Origin: Hofstenia miamia
Lineage: Eukaryota; Xenacoelomorpha; Acoela
Direction of reading: 5' to 3'
DNA: 64,000 bases
Assembly: GCA_004352715.1 (NCBI GenBank)
Contig: SCFE01000016.1
Location: 1,744,902 to 1,808,901, forward strand
The translations under genes and the position numbers were made by a program. Shown piece after piece: positions 20,677-32,643 of this stretch. Numbering within the stretch: position 1 is the first letter of the stretch; every line of letters starts with the position of its first letter. A model generated the notes under the pieces. The model was not told where the DNA came from and did not search any database. It worked only from the letters and a program-made list of their open reading frames with translations.

Positions 20677-20994
20677 TTAGGTAATTTTATTAAGACCATT
20701 ATCACACAAAAAATCATTAATAAATGGTAAATTGCTAAACACAAACACTTCTGGTATTTTATTAAAAAATAAAAATGCACGAAATATACAGTAAGCACCA
20801 CATATCGGAGATGTTCCTTGTAATCTTGTTTTTCTATCACCCTCATAAATGCGAAATCCTGGATAGGCGGTGTGACAATAGCGTTCAATGTCGGGATAAT
20901 GTTTTAAGGGACGAGCAAGAGAATCTTTGAAAATTAAGTCACCATTGTCATCTCGTATAATCAACAACCAATGTGTACCATGGTGATTGCAGCG
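20677..20994 (-). CDS. adenovirus-type cysteine protease, C-terminal part
   Basis: About 105 residues are visible before the frame runs into the 1000-N gap; the stop is at 20677-20679. The order of motifs is that of adenain/Ulp1-like proteases: a catalytic histidine in HHGTHWLLI, an acidic residue in the FKDSLARPL block, a Gln (oxyanion) in RLQGTSP, and a catalytic cysteine in ICGAYCIFRAF. In Maverick/Polinton elements this enzyme is thought to mature capsid proteins. The N-terminal part is in the gap. The visible frame has no stop. A shorter overlapping frame is a shadow. Confidence 0.75.
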   Translation of the reverse strand, partial: RCNHHGTHWLLIIRDDNGDLIFKDSLARPLKHYPDIERYCHTAYPGFRIYEGDRKTRLQGTSPICGAYCIFRAFLFFNKIPEVFVFSNLPFINDFLCDNGLNKIT

Positions 20995-21994
20995 NNNNNN
21001 NNNNNNNNNNNNNNNNNNNNNNNNNNNNNNNNNNNNNNNNNNNNNNNNNNNNNNNNNNNNNNNNNNNNNNNNNNNNNNNNNNNNNNNNNNNNNNNNNNNN
21101 NNNNNNNNNNNNNNNNNNNNNNNNNNNNNNNNNNNNNNNNNNNNNNNNNNNNNNNNNNNNNNNNNNNNNNNNNNNNNNNNNNNNNNNNNNNNNNNNNNNN
21201 NNNNNNNNNNNNNNNNNNNNNNNNNNNNNNNNNNNNNNNNNNNNNNNNNNNNNNNNNNNNNNNNNNNNNNNNNNNNNNNNNNNNNNNNNNNNNNNNNNNN
21301 NNNNNNNNNNNNNNNNNNNNNNNNNNNNNNNNNNNNNNNNNNNNNNNNNNNNNNNNNNNNNNNNNNNNNNNNNNNNNNNNNNNNNNNNNNNNNNNNNNNN
21401 NNNNNNNNNNNNNNNNNNNNNNNNNNNNNNNNNNNNNNNNNNNNNNNNNNNNNNNNNNNNNNNNNNNNNNNNNNNNNNNNNNNNNNNNNNNNNNNNNNNN
21501 NNNNNNNNNNNNNNNNNNNNNNNNNNNNNNNNNNNNNNNNNNNNNNNNNNNNNNNNNNNNNNNNNNNNNNNNNNNNNNNNNNNNNNNNNNNNNNNNNNNN
21601 NNNNNNNNNNNNNNNNNNNNNNNNNNNNNNNNNNNNNNNNNNNNNNNNNNNNNNNNNNNNNNNNNNNNNNNNNNNNNNNNNNNNNNNNNNNNNNNNNNNN
21701 NNNNNNNNNNNNNNNNNNNNNNNNNNNNNNNNNNNNNNNNNNNNNNNNNNNNNNNNNNNNNNNNNNNNNNNNNNNNNNNNNNNNNNNNNNNNNNNNNNNN
21801 NNNNNNNNNNNNNNNNNNNNNNNNNNNNNNNNNNNNNNNNNNNNNNNNNNNNNNNNNNNNNNNNNNNNNNNNNNNNNNNNNNNNNNNNNNNNNNNNNNNN
21901 NNNNNNNNNNNNNNNNNNNNNNNNNNNNNNNNNNNNNNNNNNNNNNNNNNNNNNNNNNNNNNNNNNNNNNNNNNNNNNNNNNNNNNNNNNNNNN
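20995..21994. other. assembly gap of unknown size (1000 N)
   Basis: Exactly 1000 N, a common placeholder for unknown length. The core genes of the Maverick-type element may be hidden here. Confidence 0.9.
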
Positions 21995-22017
21995 GATACA
22001 ATAAACGTGCCCACAAC

Positions 22018-22378
22018 GGGGTTGTTATAATACGGTATATATTAACATGCAGTAATGCAAACATTTGTGATATTATCAAAGTGAAATTAGTCATGCCAAA
22101 AAAAATGGCCTGTGATATTATCAAAGTGAAATTACTCATACCAAAAAATGGCCCTAATATGTAAATCAATTAAAAGCATTACTAATTGAAATCCATTAGT
22201 AGACATATTTAAAAATATCTGACGTCAGCGAAAATCTATTAGCTGAGATGCCAATCAACTGGTGAGTCACCGCTTTAACCAGTCTCCGATATTCACTAAC
22301 ACGTGACATGTGACGTCATCAGCTCTCGACCAATCAGAGGCGTTTTTGTGCGTTCAAGCCTCGTCCTACATTACTACT
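22018..22378 (-). repeat. right terminal inverted repeat (361 bp)
   Basis: Inverted copy of 17609-17969, ending ...CATTACTACT just before the AATGTC duplication. Confidence 0.9.
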
Positions 22379-22384
22379 AATGTC
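22379..22384. repeat. 6-bp target site duplication, right
   Basis: AATGTC, identical to 17603-17608. Confidence 0.85.
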
Positions 22385-22632
22385 GGTCCAACTCAATCTA
22401 CTTGTAATAAGGTTTACATATACACGCACACACTCGCATACACCACGCTACGAAAAAACATCTTTACAACCTGCAAGTGATATTTTGTTCCATTTTTCAA
22501 AATGTTTTTTAAAATTTTTCAACAAAATTACTTTATTGGTCTTTGTCTGGATTCTGATCTTGACCAATTTTAATATTTTTTGGCTAAAAATTCGGCCGGT
22601 TTAGACCATTATATTTTTACTTGCCTTAATAA

Positions 22633-22800
22633 TTATTCTAGGCCGGCTGGTTCCAACTTTGATACCATCTTTATTTTATCCATTAGGTCTTGGTAATTAG
22701 TTGGTCGCATGTCACTGACCTTTCTTTTAACCAATGTCCAACATTGCTCAATTAAATTAAGGTCAGGGTGGTACACATATGTATCACCAAGCCTCAAAGG
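22633..22800 (-). pseudogene. Tc1/mariner-superfamily transposase C-terminal scrap
   Basis: The minus strand reads GDTYVYHPDLNLIEQCWTLV followed by KRKVSDMRPTNYQDLMDKI, the third-acidic-residue block (H-P-D-L-N-x-I-E) and the helix after it of an IS630/Tc1/mariner-type transposase. The lineage differs from the Tc1 copies elsewhere in the window, whose motif is S-P-D-L-N-P-I-E-N-x-W. Upstream catalytic parts are missing. Confidence 0.65.
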
Positions 22801-23068
22801 GTTAATACCTAAATCGGAACTGAAAGTAGACAACTTTTGTATATTGCTGTTTTTCATTAAATGAACAGTGTTAAAAAAGAACAAAAAGTTTTGATTAAGT
22901 AATGCAACAGATGAATTACTTGTGGACCAGCTTTCATTCTTTAACCACTTATTGCTCTCTTCTCTGTCTCACATTTCTGTGTTCCTCCAGTATTCTCCAT
23001 GCATTGCCTTCTGCCTATACCTTGTTTGTCTCTCGGATTCCATCCTACTCTGGTATACGTTCTTTCTT

Positions 23069-23250
23069 ATATATATATNNNNNNNNNNNNNNNNNNNNNN
23101 NNNNNNNNNNNNNNNNNNNNNNNNNNNNNNNNNNNNNNNNNNNNNNNNNNNNNNNNNNNNNNNNNNNNNNNNNNNNNNNNNNNNNNNNNNNNNNNNNNNN
23201 NNNNNNNNNNNNNNNNNNNNNNNNNNNNNNNNNNNNNNNNNNNNNNNNNN

Positions 23251-23282
<32 letters not shown>

Positions 23283-23302
23283 ATTATTATTATTATTATT
23301 AT
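23069..23302. repeat. (TA)n / gap / (TA)n / (TTA)n
   Basis: A (TA)n run is broken by 172 N (23079-23250), resumes at 23251-23274 and passes into (TTA)n to 23302. Confidence 0.9.
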
Positions 23303-23850
23303 TTCCTCTAGTTTGAGTAATCTCCTGAATTGACGTATAGCATCCATACTTTTTGTGAGAGTGTAAAGTCTTTGTACAGATAATCAACGCAATTATAATA
23401 ATTTATATACTGCAAAAAACCGTCGTGATGATCACTTCATTTTGAAATAAAATCTAACCGAATGAAATTGATGTAGTTTAATTTCTAACATCTGTTCTTA
23501 GAAAATTATCAGTAATTTAGACAATTGAAAATTCACTTTTGACATTTCTTAAAATTACTCGCATTGCTTGCAACTAAATTAGAACGGAAATTTATTCTTA
23601 TTATGGCCTATTCAAGTTACAGAAACTATGTTTTGTCATGATTGTTATAATTTGAATGAATAATCCACATGAATCATGCATTACAAGTTACTAAATTTAA
23701 TACCTTATGCTGAATCAATCTGATTGTCTCAAGTTTTTTTACAATTATAAATTTATTTATAGAAAATATTGTTTTTATCATAACACCTCACCTCTACGTT
23801 TTCCTATTTGAATTGCAGTCTTTAATTTTAGTCAGTTTATATTGACCAAT
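23303..23850. other. upstream region of DCTPP1
   Basis: AT-rich sequence. An AG after 'atttgaattgcag' at 23805-23817 or 'tttaattttag' at 23821-23831 could end a 5' UTR intron. No other feature seen. Confidence 0.4.
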
Positions 23851-25655
23851 ATGAACAACAACGAGTTTAAATTCTCTTCTGAACCGACATTGGAAGACAT
23901 TAGATTGCTACATGCCAAGTTTGTAAAAGAACGAGATTGGGGAAAGTTTCATTCACCTCGAAACATTCTCCTTGCGCTCGTTGGTGAAATGGGCGAGTTG
24001 GCAGAAATTTTTCAATGGTCTGAAGAAGTTACTGTAGGTTTGCATCTAATTTAGTTTTAGAGTATTATAGGAAGATTCGAATAAGTGCAATCATTGGTGT
24101 GTACGAAATTTATATCCACGTTTGATTTTCTTTTATAATCGAAAATATTGAAAATATTTTGTTTTAAATGAATTTCTTTTCTATATCTTATTTTTTGTAA
24201 TCTATTCTTTCTTGACATTTTTGAAATATATTAATTTATTGTTGGAATATAAATAAGAAACGCATTTGTTATACTGTCGACGTGTTCAACTAAATATTTA
24301 TCGAGTTATCTGCTGTAATTGGGTAACACTTTAGTCTTAATTACAACAGCATTTTTGAAAACTATCTCTACTGGTTTACTTGAACACAGAATATCCCTCG
24401 AAATTGTATTTACCTTTGTTCATGCTTAAACACCTCAAATTAAAAAGCCTTGCCAAATTTATATTCAGTGATTCTTAGAGAAAGCTAACCAGTGTTAATG
24501 AATAATTAGAGAATTTTAGATTGAATTGCTTTAGAATTAATTAGAACATTTTTAAGGATTATTTTAAATATTTTTCAATTCCGTTTTGATTAATAGAATA
24601 TTATGTAGCAATTGAATTACTCTTTCTTAATAAACTACTAAGCTTAAAATGTGTTCCCTACGGCCAGCCAATATATTTCAGACGCAAAAAACTTGTTGCA
24701 ATGTCAATGTTACCAATAAAAAATGTATCAGAAATCAGTTTCAAACATATTTATAAAGTTTCAACATAACAACGCTTTAGTCCATACCAACTAGTTGTTC
24801 TTTTACTATTCATCTAAAAACCAGGTAATTTGTTTGAAATTTCGCTATCTGACACCACGTTTACTGTCCAGACATTGAAAGGATAACTTTCTTGTTTACA
24901 CTTGTGTGTGCACAATACAATTGTATTAAATTTTGAGGTATTCGCTCATGAACATCGTACGAAGACCCATAATTTTAATATTCATGTGAAAGTATTAAGA
25001 ACTTTAATAAGCAAAAATTACTAAATACACAAAGTAGGACAAACATTTTGAATATTTTTTTGTGTATACATATGTACTATTAAATAGTTCTTACTTATGA
25101 CAGATTCTAATTTATACACCACCTACAATAATGGACACGATTTTGATGAGATTCTATACACTCTTTTGCATTAGGTGTTACGATGCTTTGAATGTGTTTA
25201 TAAAATTAAATGGTTAATTAAGGAGTGTCGTATGCTAAAATTTTGAATAAAAATCATTTTACTAGTGATCACATTTATTACTCATTTCGTTCTTAAAATA
25301 TTAAAGACACAACATATAGTTTGTTTAAAGTTTATTAATTTATTAAATATATCTAATACAGCCCATTGAAATCTCCGTGCATAGCACGGGCAGTTTCCTA
25401 GTAATATTAATAATATTACAATTGTTTTTGAATGTTAGTACAATTTTTTTAGGTTGCCCAGAATTTGATGAGGCCAAGCGTAGACATTTAGAAGAAGAGC
25501 TAAGTGATGTGCTCACATATCTTGTTCGCCTTGCAGATCGCTGTCACGTGGACTTGCCATCAGTATTTTTACAAAAAATGCAGAAAAATGCTGCAAAATA
25601 TCCAGTGGACCTTGTGAAAGGTTCTGCAGCAAAATACACAACTTATGAAAAATAA
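23851..25655 (+). CDS. DCTPP1: dCTP pyrophosphatase 1 (two exons)
   Basis: Exon 1 is 23851-24037 and exon 2 is 25453-25655 (129 aa in total). The intron is phase 1: G then gtttgc as donor, and aattttttttag-type acceptor before GTTGCCC. A nearby gtaggt donor was rejected because it breaks the frame, and the chosen junction keeps the same 20-residue spacing between the F-Q-W and E-E-L-S-D motifs as in human DCTPP1. The enzyme splits dCTP and modified dCTPs to dCMP and pyrophosphate and cleans the nucleotide pool. The MazG-like metal-binding motifs are visible: E46 and E49 in GEMGELAE, and E78 and D81 in EEELSD. Start: ATG at 23851, where a family-like SSEPTLEDIRLLHAKF follows. The C-terminal tail is shorter than in mammals (170 aa). 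Confidence 0.9.
24038..25452 (+). other. DCTPP1 intron
   Basis: A 1415-bp AT-rich intron. I see no nested gene or transposon in it. Confidence 0.8.
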
Positions 25656-27523
25656 ATAGTTTTGATAGTCAATAATTACTGTTTCACATTTTAGTTAAAT
25701 GTGTGCTCGCTTAATGACAGTAAATTATTTGGCGAGCTTATTATGTAAGTCATTATGTTGTTATAGCAGTTGGCATTATACATCTGCTGAATTTTCTTTA
25801 GAAAGATTGCCAACATCATCTCAACAACTTTTATTTTTATGCACATAGTTATGAAAAATTCTTATTGTTTTTTGAGAGTTTTTAAAAATTTATTGCTGTT
25901 GAATCAAGTGCAATTCGGTCTCCTTTTTACAAGCTAGTGTTTTACTACTGGAGCTTTTTGGCTTCATTATTTATGAGGAATTACATTCGCCTTGAATGAA
26001 GCTCAATATTAATTGTAAAAACCCTGTTTAACTCAGTTTGAAAATCAAGGCAAAGTTAAGCTTACTTCTGTTAAAATCGTGAATTGAAAGTTGAGGCGGC
26101 CGCGGCCGTAAGGATTCAAGCTATAGCCGCCTGTTAGACACGGCTTACGGCTGGCCACAGCCAAAGCCGTAAAACACTAGTACAACCATGACCTTTTGTA
26201 GTAGGCTTTACTATAGCACCGTGAAAATAGGTCAGATAATGCATAATCTGACTCGTAGGATCAGCTTGTAAAATATGCACAGAAAATTGTTGTTAGCAAG
26301 CACATTCTCTTGACGATAATATGGAAAGTGTTTATTTATTATATCAGATTGATATTTGACCAATATTATAATACAAAGCCATTTGATTTTAGTAAGTTGC
26401 ATGTTAAGTTAGTTTAACGTGTTTGTAGTTGGAGTTTCAATTGATAATGTGAACTGCCAATTGTTGTTTTTTTCGAATTTCCCAATAACTCTAAATGCTT
26501 ACGTAGAAAATCCTGTAGGTAAACGAGTATATTTTTATAGGCATTTTAAAAACTTCAAAAATATTTCGTATGTTGTATTAGAAAGTTGTGCCAGACTAAA
26601 ATTTTAATGGCTCTTCGCATAACAGTCCCACAAAATTTCTCTTGTTTCAAGATCTCATGTTGTATAACTAATATTTTGGAGAAAAAATTACTAAAATTAT
26701 AAGAATTATTATGAAATTCATTTTCTCAGTTCTTTTATTTACGTTCACATTACCATTAAAATATTAAATGCCGGATTCCAGTCCGAAGTGACTGACTGGT
26801 CTCACAGAATCCAAAAAAATCCGTTATCATTCACATGTTTTTGACAATAAAAATTTGCACACATACACCAAACCAAAAAGATGGTGGATATACGTTGAAC
26901 TTGTTTTTCTAGATAATTTATTAGCAATATTGAATTTAAAATGTGCATTCACAAGAATAGTAATAAACAATAATGCCTGCCAAGTTACCCCAAACTTTAA
27001 CCTATGTTTTGTTAGATTCAGTCAAATACGAATTGATAACTAGTGAAATGCGAATTATTAAATTAACTACTATTTAAGCTATTTAAAATGCTGCTAAACA
27101 ACTGCCAAAGTTATTCCAATTAGCGTGTATGCATATTATTTTGAATTTGTACTTATTATATTGGAATGTAAAGCAAAGTAGACTATACATGTCCTTAGAA
27201 TGTCCATGAATTTTTTATGTATTTTATTAATTCTTGAAAAAAATTTAAAAGCTTATAACTCGGGAACTAATAAAGATATTCGAAATCTGAATGCAGCAAG
27301 TACTTAAACTCCATTGAACTATGAAGGGTTTGGTTGGTCTATCTGTGTGAAAAGGAACTGTTAAGGTTAAATGCTGTCACGGGATTTGGAATTCTTATGC
27401 TGATTACATGAACGTTTCGTATGAAAGGAATTTAAAACTATTATTAAAAATCGGAATTCTTCAAGTCCTTCAAGTACAGCAATACATAGTGCACATTTTC
27501 AAAACTATATTCAACAACATGCA

Positions 27524-27571
<48 letters not shown>

Positions 27572-30500
27572 NATATCATGATTTCCAAGTTTCATAAAAG
27601 GCTTTGGGGACATTTTTGAAAATGGGGAGATGCGCTTATCATTCCTATAATAGGAGCTTTAATACACTTTGATTAGTCACTGCCAAATAACCATTTCTAG
27701 GAAATTTCCGCTGAAAGAAAAAGAGAACTAAAATTTTACTTGCTATACAATTTTCAATAAATGCAAATTATACTATTCAATTATCATTGCTGTTATATAT
27801 CGTAATCTTTTAGGAAATTTGTAAATTGTTTGATATTGGCACATCTATTGGTGAATGCGCTCCCATATAATTCAACTGATTTTATAATCAGACAGTCTAA
27901 GGTATATGAAATCGAGAATAAAGCGTTACTAATTCTTTTTCTGTAGAAAGATTGCTTAAGCACTCTGAGGCACGTTGTGGGGGGCGTTAGACGTAAGCTA
28001 GCGGAGAGTGACAGTGCGGAAATTTGCAACATAAAGAGGATACACTGCTCATCCTGTGATGCTACCAGATTTTGGATATCTTTATTTTTGAAATATAAAC
28101 ACTAACAACTTTTTAAATAAACAGTTTACAGGCAATAATAAACTTCATGAGTTCCTTAACCTTAAGCTGCCTATGGTCCATTTTAAAGTACAGACCGTTT
28201 TACCACATTTTGAAACAATTTTTTCCAAACCTCTTAGCAAATTTGAAAATCATAAGACATGGACTGATCTAGAACGATGTTCAAAATTTCTATTAAAGTG
28301 TATTACCGACCGTGGCTGAAGTTGTTCAAAAGATTAACCATTTTTCTTTGAAAATTTCGCATTTTTGAAAAAGATTTAAATTCTCTCCATGCCTAATATT
28401 CATGCATTTATAAAGCTTTGAGACAATGGAAGCCTAAAGGAGCTTTTAGCGGTTCTTGATATGTGCAAAGATATCCCAAAGCCATTGAGACGTCCCATGC
28501 TCAAAGTCAGAGGTCGTGGGCCAATTGAGCGTAGCGTTAATAATTTTTGAGCTATAATCGTTTAAAAATTTTTTATGCAATCATGAAGAATTTTCAAAAG
28601 TTCCCAGGAAACTTAGGGTTAAGATTAAGATTGTATAAATTGGAAAAGCTATACATAGAATATTTTACAGCTATTTTCATTTAGTCCCTTCGCTATAGGT
28701 TTTACCAAATTTTTTAAATAATTTTTATCTGTATTGCGGTATTAAGCTCATTTTATAGATTTTAAAATCTTAGTGAATCTAAGTTAATGTTCCAACTCAA
28801 ACTCACAGTGCCCCACTTGAAACCCAGGCATAATGAATCCAGATGAAAAAGCTTGAATTTCTCTGAATTTTATTGGAAAATCTATATTTGCTGCCAAATA
28901 TGATCTGTAGTCAGATAATGAATTTTTTTCTTAAATGACCATAATTTCGCGCATGGTGAATTTTTCTAATCTTCGTGCACATTAGCCACTAAATTTTTCG
29001 AATGCCTGAAAATGTTTCTGGATCCTCGGCACCTCATTAATATGATTACGATATCATGCTTTCGATGACACCTACCAATCAATTATCTATTGATGCCTTT
29101 TTAAATTTTGAAGTAAAATGATTCTTAAAATCTCACTCACAAAATTATTATTTTGAACAATGCATTGCATGCGATGAGCAATGGCAATAAATGTAGCCTA
29201 TTAAAATGATTTATGGTAGGCAATTCAGCCATGTGCATGATTTTGTGGGTTTAAGTGAAAGCAACAGCTGTGCAGTTGGAATTTGGCACGCCCTTTGTCA
29301 AATAAGTCTTTATCAATTTTCTTGTTTAATTATTAACAGAACTCCTGGTGAGTATCAATTAACCTAGTAGTAGTAGCGTGAACGTAATGCTTTTAATTAA
29401 TTACATGTACTATACAATATTCTTCTGTTCATGTTCATACTTTAGAACAATTTTATGAGTAGACTAATTGGGCCAATTTCTATTGCAGATTTGCATATAA
29501 CTTTGACAGCTTATACAGGAATTAGTCAGGTTTATTATGTGGTTCTGCAGTTGTAAGAAAGTTATAATGATTTTCATAAGACGAATATTACTGTTACATT
29601 TGTATTATTGATGTCCTTCTTATTTACTACCTTCTTTATCAATTGCATCCTGAAGCGCTACCTACCCATAAGGTAGCAGGGGTTTTTTAGAGCAAAATTA
29701 TTCTCCCACTTCCCTCATAACAAAATTTAATTGCACGAATATTGAGTTGCTAGATCCATGCATTTTACTGGGATTGAAGAAATATGTAGATTTGTTTTCA
29801 CAATTTCCTAAATAATGCGAGAAGATTCTATTAATAGCGTTTTCTCAAACTTTTTAATAATTGTAGTGACATAAGTTTTCGTGTTTAACTCGGAGTAGGG
29901 GAAAAGAACCAATTTTTTATGGAATAGGTTATAAGCCAAGGATTATATATAACAACGAAATGAACTTCATGGTGAACATTTTGGTTTTTAGTGTGTAATT
30001 ACAAAATATTGGTTCAGTAAACATATAATTTTTATAATTTTGAACAATTTATATTAAAAATCTTTAAGATGTGTTTTTTTGTTCAGTAAGAAAAGTCTTT
30101 TATCATGTATTCAACTTAAGTTTGGCTCTTTCGTAAATCTTCAGATTGTACATCGCTATGAGGCTAATTGGCTTGATTTAATTTTTTCCATTATGTCATA
30201 TATTATATTATAGTTTATCCATAATCAATAAAAATGGAAAGATTTCGGTAATATCTTGACAAATTCTTACAATTTCATTGCAAATTTTTCCAGGATTTAG
30301 TAAGTCTTTGCCAAGATCTTTACAATTTTTGTAAGATTTTGCTATTTAATAAAAGCATTGCTAATCTGTAAAATTTCTCTGGAACATATATACTTGATCT
30401 GTAAATAATTAAACCTATTCAATTGTAGCAAACTTTCACTAACTTACATTAATTTTAATACAAAGCAGCAAAAGCAAATATCAAACTTGCTTTGCACAGT

Positions 30501-30658
30501 AATCATAACACTGCATGCACTTGTAAGGTGGGACATACATAGCCCAATCTGGCAAAGAAATATCAATTACCTACTTATGGCTGTTAGTATTTAAATTTCA
30601 AACTAATTTAGAAACCTGAAATGAATGAACGAATTGGCAAAATGTCTTTGTATATATA
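25656..30658. other. 5-kb intergenic stretch without recognised genes
   Basis: Mostly AT-rich, no protein-coding signal. A GC-rich patch at 26094-26172 contains CGGCCGCGGCCGTAAG and repeated GCCGTAA words, possibly a small repeat. A (TA)n tract with one N lies at 27525-27576. A 21-bp palindrome, GCTACC...GGTAGC, lies at 29656-29676. A minus-strand frame at 27793-28032 is short and unsupported. Confidence 0.5.
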
Positions 30659-30890
30659 CAGCGTGTCCGTAAATCTGGACGCAGGAAAATTAACTATTTT
30701 TCAATGCTGGCTTTAAAATTGTTCATATATTTTACATCCATGCTTTAAGAAAGATTTAAACCTATAGTTCTCAGAGGCCATGAAAGCTTAATTTAAAAAT
30801 TTAATGTAATTTTTCCGGAAAGAAGTTCACTTATTTTGATAGTGGCGAAATTATGAAATTTTATTGTGTCCAGACTTTATAGACACCCTG
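30659..30890. mobile_element. MITE with TA target duplication (232 bp)
   Basis: The left end, CAGCGTGTCCGTAAATCTGG, and the inverted right end, CAGGGTGTCTATAAAGTCTGG-like, match over about 26 bp. TA flanks both ends (30657-30658 and 30891-30892). No coding capacity. The ends are of the Tc1/mariner superfamily type, so this is a non-autonomous passenger of such a transposase. Confidence 0.85.
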
Positions 30891-30892
30891 TA

Positions 30893-31490
30893 CTTTAACC
30901 ATTTTACCCATTCTAAAATTAAGTTACACATTGGGAATTTAATTAGACTTAAATTTTTTTCAAAACAACATTAAAAGGAATAAAGGTAATAGGTTTTTTT
31001 TGTTTTCAAGCACCTTGAACTTCATTCTGTAATTTTGCATAAATTATTTCTATATTAATTAACATACAACAATTAATAGTTAGCAGAAATATTTACGTCT
31101 GACGAATTCGCCTGAATTTCATCTCACTAAATATAATAGATTTTCATAATTAAGGTTAATGTATTAGAACTGCAATCTTTTAATAGAAAAAATCTTTCTG
31201 CGTTCTTGTAAATCTTGATAATTTTTTAGCAAACGTTTGTCAATTTTCTAATAATACTTGATAAAGACTTGTTAAATTTTTAGCAAGATCTTAGAAATTT
31301 ATATGTTATTCAATAGCTTATCAAGTTTTGTAATTTATGGTAGAAATTTCCAAGATTTTGCCAATTATTCTAAGTTTCATTGACTAAGGATGTCAAGAAA
31401 GATGTTTGTTCTTTGCTTTATAGTTATCAAAGTGATCACCATAAATAAAAGTACACGTTATAACTTTTCCTGTAGTGCATTGATATACAT
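30893..31490. other. no gene seen
   Basis: AT-rich sequence between two non-autonomous elements. Confidence 0.45.
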
Positions 31491-31492
31491 GC

Positions 31493-32642
31493 ACCAGGGG
31501 TGTAAATTGGTCGAGATATTTTGACCCAACCCTAACCCTACCTCTACAAGTTCTTCTTCATAAACAATATAAATAAATGCGATTGAAAAAAAACACCTAA
31601 AGTGGATTAAAGAGTAAAAATTGATAAATTGTACTAAAAAGTATTGAACTTTAAGAAATTTTACACAAACAATACATGTATATATTATATAAAGTCTCTT
31701 GCAAACGTACATGCATAATGTCTTTCAATGACTCAATTTTGACCCAAATTGCATTGAAGTTGAAGCACTGAGTGCCAATTTATTGTAGAATCACCGCCTA
31801 GCCGAATAAATTGTAAGTATAATACATAAATTACTTAGTGGGAATACATGTAGATAAGTGATGTGATAACTGTATAAAAAGTTCGAACAGTCAAATTAAT
31901 AATTAATGGAATGTTCTAGCCATCTCGTATGTGTAATAGACCTTATTCCTTAACATTGAAATGTTAGCCTAAATTTATCTATGCAGCTATTTGAATGCAT
32001 TTGTTATTTCTAGATTACCAATAGATAAGAAAGATATACCGAGGTAAATATCCCTATTCGTAACACCTAATCTATATGCTCAGTCTCGCAGAAAGAACAT
32101 CAGCTTCTGGAAGGGCAACCAACTCAGGGTCTGGTAATTGTATCTGTGGGATTCAGACTACTACACGACGTTTAGCTTCCATTTTAATAAAGCAAACATA
32201 ATATTATTAAAAAATTATCTAGCGTATATTCATTTCATCAACTAATTCCGTCTTCTCGTGTATTTTAGAAAAAATATGCTAACAACCAAAACAAGTACCT
32301 GTTGTTTTTATTTTCTGTTCACATGTGATTTACCATGTGCCACTTAATTAGATAAGTTTGCTCCATCTCTGTTCATTTGTTAAAGGCATTTCCGACAACA
32401 AGTAAATGTTATGACTAAGTTTTGGTCTTCTTACAAATTGATAGAATAAATTAAAGAGTAAAATCAAAGAATAATTAATAAGGTTTTTTATATTTTTTTA
32501 TATTATTTTTCTTCTTTTTATTATTCTTCTGATTACTATGCTGCATTATATATGTTTTTATATCCTTTTATTGCTTGACCAACCCTATCCAACTAAAAAA
32601 ATTGAAAGAAATGCATTCAACCCAATCCATTTACAGTCCTGC
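31493..32642. mobile_element. possible hAT-like non-autonomous element
   Basis: The left end CAGGGGTGTAAATTGG (31495 on) and an inverted right end CAGGACTGTAAATGGATTGG (ending near 32642) could be terminal repeats. Both ends adjoin the word CATGCA, a possible duplication. Words like GACCCAACCCTAACCCTACC near the left end and GACCAACCCTATCCAAC near the right end are in direct orientation, which does not fit a simple inverted repeat. The interior has no transposase. Weak call. Confidence 0.35.
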
Positions 32643-32643
32643 A

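Larger units (their letters stand above)
17609..22378 (-). mobile_element. Maverick/Polinton-type element (gapped)
   Basis: The element is bounded by perfect 6-bp duplications (AATGTC) and 361-bp terminal inverted repeats that begin 5'-AGTAGTAATG. Long repeats starting with AG and a 6-bp duplication are known features of Maverick/Polinton elements. As assembled it spans 4770 bp, of which 1746 are N (19271-20016 and 20995-21994). Known elements are about 15-20 kb, so either this copy is deleted or the exact-1000-N gap hides most of it. Visible genes are all on the minus strand: an adenovirus-type protease fragment, then a minor-capsid-like frame 93 bp further on. DNA polymerase, integrase, packaging ATPase and major capsid genes are not seen. 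Such elements are endogenous virus-like transposons (adintovirus relatives). Confidence 0.8.

Noticed and set aside
19249-22169. Long frames across the Maverick gaps on both strands
   Set aside because: They are created by runs of N. Only the real bases at the ends were interpreted.
23842-23850. Start of DCTPP1 at an upstream TTG
   Set aside because: An ATG follows three codons later, and family similarity begins after it.
24034-24039. gtaggt as donor of DCTPP1 exon 1
   Set aside because: It gives phase 0 and breaks the frame into exon 2; the donor at 24038 gives phase 1 and the right motif spacing.
27793-28032. Minus-strand 79-aa frame
   Set aside because: No family features, no splice context, AT-rich composition like its surroundings.
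31540-31553. CCCTAACCCTA words as an interstitial telomere repeat
   Set aside because: Fewer than two full units; more likely part of the hAT-like end.
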